Below, piece after piece: positions 4,722-9,095 of a stretch of 9,095 nucleotides of DNA (the stretch's first letter is position 1; the number at the start of each line of letters is the position of its first letter). This DNA is from Syntrophaceae bacterium CG2_30_49_12. Lineage in GTDB: Bacteria > Desulfobacterota > Syntrophia > Syntrophales > CG2-30-49-12. The notes below the pieces were generated by a model, which searched no databases, had not been told where the DNA came from, and saw only the letters and a program-made list of their open reading frames with translations. The translations under genes and the position numbers were made by a program. The DNA is taken from the NCBI GenBank assembly GCA_001873675.1, contig MNZP01000133.1:1-9095 (forward strand), given 5' to 3'.

Positions 4722-5936
4722 ATGGCAGAGAGCTTTAAAGACAAGGTTGCAATTATAGGTATGGGTTGTTCCAAGTTCGGTGAGAACTGGGATATGGGGA
4801 GCGAGGATATGGTGGTGGATGCCACCTATGATGCATTGGCGGATGCCGGGATCGAAATGAAAGATATTGATGCCGCCTGGGTGGGAACGATAGGATTTCA
4901 CGGAACGGGAACCGGGATGACGTCCACAGGGATCACCGGGGCGGCGATCTCGATGCCCTTGAAACTCCAATACAAGCCCGTTACCCATGTGGAAAACGGA
5001 TGCGCTACCGGGACAGATGCCCTGAGAAACGCCGCTTTTGCCGTAGCGGCCAAGGTCTATGACATCGTTCTTGTCGTAGGTGTTGAAAAGCTGAAGGATA
5101 CCGGTTTCGGCGGACTCGGCGAGCTGGCCATACCTCCGCACCCCGTGTTTGAAGGGGGTATAACCGCGCCCGGCATGTACGCCCTCGCCGCTACGAGATA
5201 TTTCAAGAAGTACGGACTAACCCCGGAGGAGGGAAAGAGGATGCTGGCCAAGGTCTCGGTAAAGAGTCACTACAACGCCTCCAGAAACCCCCGGGCGCAT
5301 CTCCGCAATGTGATCACCGAGGAGCAGGTGATAAATGCACCTGTAATTGCGTGGCCCCTCGGTTTATTCGATTGCTGCGGCGTAACCGACGGCGCGGCGG
5401 CGGCCATCCTCTGCCGTGCGGAGGATGCGAAAAAATTCAAAGACAACTATGTCCTGATCAAGGGATTAGGTCTTTCCATAGGACCGGGGCAGGGAAGCAT
5501 CAGAACGGATTATGACTTTACCATCTGGGATGAGACCGTTTACGCCAGTAAAGAGGCATATGCCATGGCAGGGATAAAGAATCCCCGGAAAGAAATTGAT
5601 CTTGTGGAGTGTCATGACTGTTTCTCCATCTCCGAAGTTATTGCCGTGGAGTCTCTGGGACTCTGTGAGAGGGGAAAAGCGAGAGCGGATATAGAGTCCG
5701 GGGCCTGGACCCAGGAGGGGGAGATACCGGTCAATCTCAGCGGAGGGTTGAAAGCCTTTGGGCATCCCATCGGGGCCAGCGGTTGCAGAGAGGCGTTTGA
5801 GATATATCAGCAACTCCTGGGAAGGGCGGAGGATAAGACACGCCGGTTGAAAAATCCCCGTATGGGATTGGTTCATAATCAGGCCGGTCTGCCGGGGAAA
5901 TTCATGTGCGCGGTGGCCATTTACGGCCTCCCCTAA
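4722..5936 (+). CDS. SCP2-type thiolase (acetyl-CoA acetyltransferase family)
   Basis: A 404-residue cytoplasmic thiolase of the SCP-x/archaeal type, forming or cleaving a beta-ketoacyl-CoA. Seen: N-terminal VAIIGMGCSKFGE (9-21); nucleophile Cys94 in VENGCATGTDAL (90-101); FDCCGVTDGAAAAIL (216-230), the usual segment before the C-terminal domain; ECHDCFSISE (296-305), the His298 motif of this subfamily; GHPIGASG (347-354) with the conserved His348; and the C-terminal HNQAGLPGKFMCAVAIYG (385-402), where Cys396 may be the second active-site cysteine. Length is typical. It lies 13 bases after the HMG-CoA-synthase/DUF35 fusion and probably forms a complex with it. Related pairs act in archaeal mevalonate synthesis and in beta-oxidation-like degradation of aromatic or branched acids. 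No CoA-transferase, dehydrogenase or hydratase genes lie in the window to fix the pathway. Biosynthetic or degradative direction cannot be decided. Confidence 0.93.
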   Translation: MAESFKDKVAIIGMGCSKFGENWDMGSEDMVVDATYDALADAGIEMKDIDAAWVGTIGFHGTGTGMTSTGITGAAISMPLKLQYKPVTHVENGCATGTDALRNAAFAVAAKVYDIVLVVGVEKLKDTGFGGLGELAIPPHPVFEGGITAPGMYALAATRYFKKYGLTPEEGKRMLAKVSVKSHYNASRNPRAHLRNVITEEQVINAPVIAWPLGLFDCCGVTDGAAAAILCRAEDAKKFKDNYVLIKGLGLSIGPGQGSIRTDYDFTIWDETVYASKEAYAMAGIKNPRKEIDLVECHDCFSISEVIAVESLGLCERGKARADIESGAWTQEGEIPVNLSGGLKAFGHPIGASGCREAFEIYQQLLGRAEDKTRRLKNPRMGLVHNQAGLPGKFMCAVAIYGLP

Positions 5937-6024
5937 AAACAACGGCAGCAAGAATAGGCAAAATAATGGGGGGCGCTTTTTTCGAACCTCAGGGCATTCC
6001 GGAAAGGGCTGGAGTATAGTTCAA

Positions 6025-6050
6025 GGGAGGGCCACGCTCCGTCGTGGCCG
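6025..6050 (+). repeat. Small palindromic intergenic repeat, copy 2
   Basis: Same element as at 1456-1481 with one base difference. Here the stem is perfect at 7 bp: GGCCACG (6030-6036), loop CTCCGT, CGTGGCC (6043-6049). A purine-rich GGGAG precedes it. It ends 7 bases before the kinase ATG 6058. If folded, the GGGAG at 6025-6029 would lie about 8 unpaired bases from the start codon, a usual Shine-Dalgarno distance. No other ribosome-binding site is visible for the kinase. That role is inference. Confidence 0.75.
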
Positions 6051-6057
6051 TCATCGA

Positions 6058-7851
6058 ATGTGGTTTAAGAAAAAATCAGTCATGTCTGCCGGGGGAAAAC
6101 CTATCTGGCGGCATCAGTCCTCCCGCCACTCGCGCCCCTTTTTACAGCCCCTCGCCGTTGCCATGGCCTGCACCCTTTTTATCGGTCTTATTCTGAGCAT
6201 GGGGATTATGGATCTCCGCAGGATTGATAAGACACTTGTAGATTTTATGGAGAATCAAGGATTCAATATTGTTAAGGTTATCCAGAAACTGGCCCAGGAA
6301 AACCTTAGCCTTCTCGTCCAGGTACACCAGAGGGATGGCCAGCATACTTTTGTTCCCCTTACCGATGAGGCCTTTTCACCCCAGAACTGGTTGACCACCG
6401 CCCTCGTAGAGCTGGGACGTACAATTGACAGCGAATGGAAGGCGGATCGCCTGAGCGATGTGTATTTAAAAAAATTTGCGTCAGATAATGGTTTGTGGCT
6501 GGTTACTGTCCTGAACGAACAGGGTCGAATCGTTTTTCGGAGCCGTTCATTGCCGGAAGAACTTTTCCCCGGGGAAAACAACGTCATGAACGGGCAACAG
6601 GTTGCCTTCAATCTCTTAACCAAGCTCGGCAAACTGAGGAAGATCGGATTCATTGCCCTCCGCCGCAAGGATGGGAGCGGAACGATCATCATTGCCCTCG
6701 ACCCTGAGGGCCTGCGGTATTGGGGTACAAAAGTATCTGTAGAAAAAGCCATTGAGAAATTAGGCGAGGGACAGGGTTTGAGCTATATCAGGATTACGGA
6801 CCGGCGCGGGATGATTCTTGGCAGCGCAGGACGGGTGCCGGAAAATGGAAAAGAGGGAGATGCCTATCCATTTCCTCAAATCCTTGCCGGTAAAAGAAAA
6901 ATCGTCAGCAGGAAAGTTGCTTTCCACGATAGAAACCTCCTTGACATTACCACTCCCCTTTCTTTAAACGGTCGGGTGGCAGGTATCGCCAGGCTTGGCC
7001 TTGAACGCGGCAGCGCGGATAAAATACTGGAGGAGAATAAGCGAAATATAGTTGTTTCCACGGCATTGATCGTCCTGATCGCCTCTTTATCAATGTGGTT
7101 GCTCTACCACAATCAAAACAGACACCTAAGGGGGATTGTAGAAATGGAAAGGCGCATCGAGAAGGCGGAAAGGCTCTCTGCCCTTGGTCAACTTGCTGCC
7201 GGCGTGGCTCATGAGATCCGCAATCCCCTCAATGCCATCAGTATGGCCAGTCAGAGGCTCAAGCGGGAATTTATACCAGCCGATGGGAGCAAGATCGAGG
7301 AATTCCAGACCATCACGGGAATCATCCGGGATGAAATAAGACGTCTTAACGGAATTATTGAAGAGTTTCTCACCTTCTCCAAGAGCCGACGACTGGAAAT
7401 GCAAAATTACTCCGTCACAGACCTTCTACAGAAGGTCGTCGCCCTCATCCAAGAGGAGGCCGCCGCAAAAGGTATCACCATCCAGACGAGGTGGAATGAT
7501 TCCTCCATGATCATCCCCATGGATATAGATAAACTTCAGCAGGCCCTGCTTAACTTTATCAAGAATGCGGTGGAATCAATTACAGGTGGAGGTTTCATTA
7601 CTATTTCTGTCAAGTTAGAGGGAAATCACCGCCTAACTATCAAAATTTCAGACACGGGGTGTGGTATGACCGCGTCCGAGGTGGAGCAGATTTTTAATCC
7701 CGAATACACGACAAAGGAAAAGGGGCTTGGCCTGGGACTGTCTCTTGCCCATGAGATCATCCGTGGCCATGGAGGCGAGATTCGTGTCTTTAGCCAGCAA
7801 GGTTCAGGAACGACCTTTGAGATTTTGCTGCCTGCGGAAATGAATATTTGA
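6058..7851 (+). CDS. Membrane sensor histidine kinase, NtrB-like
   Basis: A 597-residue inner-membrane kinase that likely phosphorylates the regulator encoded next. Order: basic cytoplasmic N-terminus; TM1 about 31-50; a large extracytoplasmic sensor about 52-328; TM2 about 331-350; HisKA with LSALGQLAAGVAHEIRNP (phospho-acceptor His385); then HATPase_c with N-box NFIKNAVES (Asn503), G1 DTGCGM (532-537), F-box IFNPEYTTK (545-553), and G2 GLGLGLSLA (556-564). The sensor shows two similar strand-turn motifs, VLNEQGRIVFRS (151-162) and ITDRRGMILGSA (246-257), as expected of a double PAS-like (dCache-type) domain. Only about 34 residues separate TM2 from His385, too few for a HAMP domain, so a short helical linker is likely. 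Start ATG 6058 has no adjacent Shine-Dalgarno; ATG 6082 is an in-frame alternative without a clear one either. The ligand is unknown. Confidence 0.95.
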   Translation: MWFKKKSVMSAGGKPIWRHQSSRHSRPFLQPLAVAMACTLFIGLILSMGIMDLRRIDKTLVDFMENQGFNIVKVIQKLAQENLSLLVQVHQRDGQHTFVPLTDEAFSPQNWLTTALVELGRTIDSEWKADRLSDVYLKKFASDNGLWLVTVLNEQGRIVFRSRSLPEELFPGENNVMNGQQVAFNLLTKLGKLRKIGFIALRRKDGSGTIIIALDPEGLRYWGTKVSVEKAIEKLGEGQGLSYIRITDRRGMILGSAGRVPENGKEGDAYPFPQILAGKRKIVSRKVAFHDRNLLDITTPLSLNGRVAGIARLGLERGSADKILEENKRNIVVSTALIVLIASLSMWLLYHNQNRHLRGIVEMERRIEKAERLSALGQLAAGVAHEIRNPLNAISMASQRLKREFIPADGSKIEEFQTITGIIRDEIRRLNGIIEEFLTFSKSRRLEMQNYSVTDLLQKVVALIQEEAAAKGITIQTRWNDSSMIIPMDIDKLQQALLNFIKNAVESITGGGFITISVKLEGNHRLTIKISDTGCGMTASEVEQIFNPEYTTKEKGLGLGLSLAHEIIRGHGGEIRVFSQQGSGTTFEILLPAEMNI

Positions 7852-7881
7852 ACACGGTCAACGAATAACGGTGAACGGACA

Positions 7882-9095
7882 ATGGTTTTTGCCATGAGCA
7901 TAAGGCCATTGAACATCTTGATTGCTGAGGACGGCCAGTCACAGCGGGAAATGCTTCGGGATTTCCTGATTAAAGAGGGCCATACCGTCGCAGAAGCGGA
8001 GAATGGAGATCAGGCCGTGCAGCGTGTTCTCCATGGCCATTTTGATCTGCTTCTCCTCGACTATAAAATGCCTGGTATGGATGGTATGCAGGTCTTGAAA
8101 GAGGTGAAGCGTATCAATCCAGAGATAGATGTGGTGATCATTACCGCCTATGGGACGATAGAAACGGCTGTAGAGGCCATGAAGGCCGGCGCCATAGACT
8201 ATATTAACAAACCCATTGAATTTGAAGAGCTTCTTCTTCTTGTCGCCCGTGTCTCGGAGCGACGCACCCTTCTTAGAGAAAACGAGATCCTCCGCCAGGA
8301 ACTTAAAGAGAAGGGGGTAACGGCAGATAAGATCATTTACCGCAGCCCAAAGATGAGGGACTTGATCAATATGGCAGGAAGGGTGGCGAGAAGCCGCGCT
8401 ACCGTCCTCCTCCAGGGAGAAAGCGGCTCGGGCAAAGAGCTGTTTGCCAGGCTGATCCATAATCTCAGCCCCCGTTCGGGAAAATCTATCATTGCGGTAA
8501 ACTGCGGGGCGTTGCCTGAGAGTCTCCTGGAGAGTGAACTTTTCGGTCATGAGAAAGGCGCCTTTACCGGGGCTACCATGAAACGGATCGGTAGGTTTGA
8601 GGAAGCCGACGGTGGAACTATCTTTTTAGATGAAATCGGCGAGCTTTCTCTCCCCGTGCAGGTCAAGCTCCTCCGATTTCTTCAGGAACGTGAATTCCAG
8701 CGGCTCGGTGGAAATCAGACGATACGTTCCGATGTACGAATTATCAGCGCCACCAACCATGATCTAAAATCGCGGGTCAGAGATGGCCTTTTCAGAGAGG
8801 ACCTTTTCTACCGGTTGAATGTTGTGGCGATGACTGTCCCCCCGTTAAGAGAGAGAAAAGAGGATATACCTCTGTTGCTTGAACATTTCATGATGCGATT
8901 TGCCGCGGCCAATGGCAAAAACATTACAGGAATCAGCAGCGAGGCCAGGGACCTTCTTTTAAAGTATGATTATCCAGGCAATGTCAGGGAGCTGGAAAAC
9001 ATCATCGAGCGGGCTGTGGTGATATCAAGGGGGCCGGTAATAATGATGGAGGATCTTCCCTTCGGACAAGGTCTTATCTATCCCCCGTCCAGTCA
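7882..9095 (+). CDS. NtrC-family sigma-54-dependent response regulator (3' end cut by window edge)
   Basis: The reading frame is open from ATG 7882 to the last base, about 404 codons, and continues outside. A receiver domain (about 10-125) has the acidic pair Glu16-Asp17, phospho-acceptor Asp60 in LLLLDYKMPGMDG, Thr88 and Lys110. The AAA+ sigma-54 activation domain follows, with Walker A GESGSGKE (179-186), the sigma-54 contact motif GAFTGA (226-231), Walker B GGTIFLDEIGEL (244-255), the FREDLFYRLNV arginine-finger region, and the YPGNVRELENIIERAV segment near the end. The C-terminal Fis-type DNA-binding helix-turn-helix should lie beyond 9095. It is 30 bases after the kinase stop, so they are a cognate pair. 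ATG 7894 is an alternative start; neither has a strong ribosome-binding site. It activates sigma-54 promoters in response to the kinase signal; targets are unknown. Confidence 0.96.
   Translation, partial: MVFAMSIRPLNILIAEDGQSQREMLRDFLIKEGHTVAEAENGDQAVQRVLHGHFDLLLLDYKMPGMDGMQVLKEVKRINPEIDVVIITAYGTIETAVEAMKAGAIDYINKPIEFEELLLLVARVSERRTLLRENEILRQELKEKGVTADKIIYRSPKMRDLINMAGRVARSRATVLLQGESGSGKELFARLIHNLSPRSGKSIIAVNCGALPESLLESELFGHEKGAFTGATMKRIGRFEEADGGTIFLDEIGELSLPVQVKLLRFLQEREFQRLGGNQTIRSDVRIISATNHDLKSRVRDGLFREDLFYRLNVVAMTVPPLRERKEDIPLLLEHFMMRFAAANGKNITGISSEARDLLLKYDYPGNVRELENIIERAVVISRGPVIMMEDLPFGQGLIYPPSS

Noticed and set aside
5997..6020. Promoter for the kinase with TATAGT (6015-6020)
   Set aside because: No acceptable -35 hexamer at 16-18 bases; TTCCGGAA (5997-6004) is a short palindrome only.
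7939..8550. Minus-strand open frame (203 codons)
   Set aside because: It is antisense to the receiver and AAA+ domains of the NtrC-type regulator, whose frame is open throughout and carries every expected motif.

Overview
The window looks like a bacterial chromosome segment. The gene set best fits a Desulfobacterota-like (former Deltaproteobacteria) or similar anaerobic lineage: an NtrB/NtrC-type sigma-54 two-component pair, and a thiolase next to a CoA-condensing-enzyme homologue that carries a DUF35 zinc-ribbon/OB tail. The taxonomic placement is inference from gene content, not from a marker gene. All recognisable genes lie on the + strand.

Layout: (1) 1-234 is an AT-rich leader with several small inverted repeats. 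(2) 235-1446 encodes a divergent, long GpsA-like NAD(P)-dependent glycerol-3-phosphate dehydrogenase. (3) A small palindromic repeat (1456-1481) is followed by rarA (1506-2894), an AAA+ replication/recombination ATPase whose 3' end carries two perfect hairpins. (4) 2895-3286 is a 392-bp gene-free stretch with a long imperfect hairpin, a sigma-70-like promoter inside it, and a terminator-like hairpin with a T-run about 200 bp further on. (5) 3287-4708 and 4722-5936 form a tight two-gene operon: an HMG-CoA-synthase-fold protein fused to a DUF35 domain, then an SCP2-type thiolase. (6) 5937-6057 holds a second copy of the palindromic repeat. (7) 6058-7851 and 7882 to beyond the window end encode a membrane histidine kinase and an NtrC-family response regulator cut by the window edge.

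The most interesting object is the 3287-5936 operon. It has the parts of the archaeal acetoacetyl-CoA thiolase/HMG-CoA synthase/DUF35 assembly, with two of the three parts fused. By my by-eye alignment the HMG-CoA-synthase-like domain has lost all three canonical catalytic residues (Glu, Cys, His replaced by Thr72, Val104 and Tyr227), while the thiolase keeps its nucleophilic Cys94. This suggests a thiolase whose partner is a non-canonical or scaffolding synthase fold that supplies a CoA-binding OB domain, acting on an unknown acyl-CoA. The two-component system downstream may regulate genes outside this window; I see no good sigma-54 promoter ahead of the operon.
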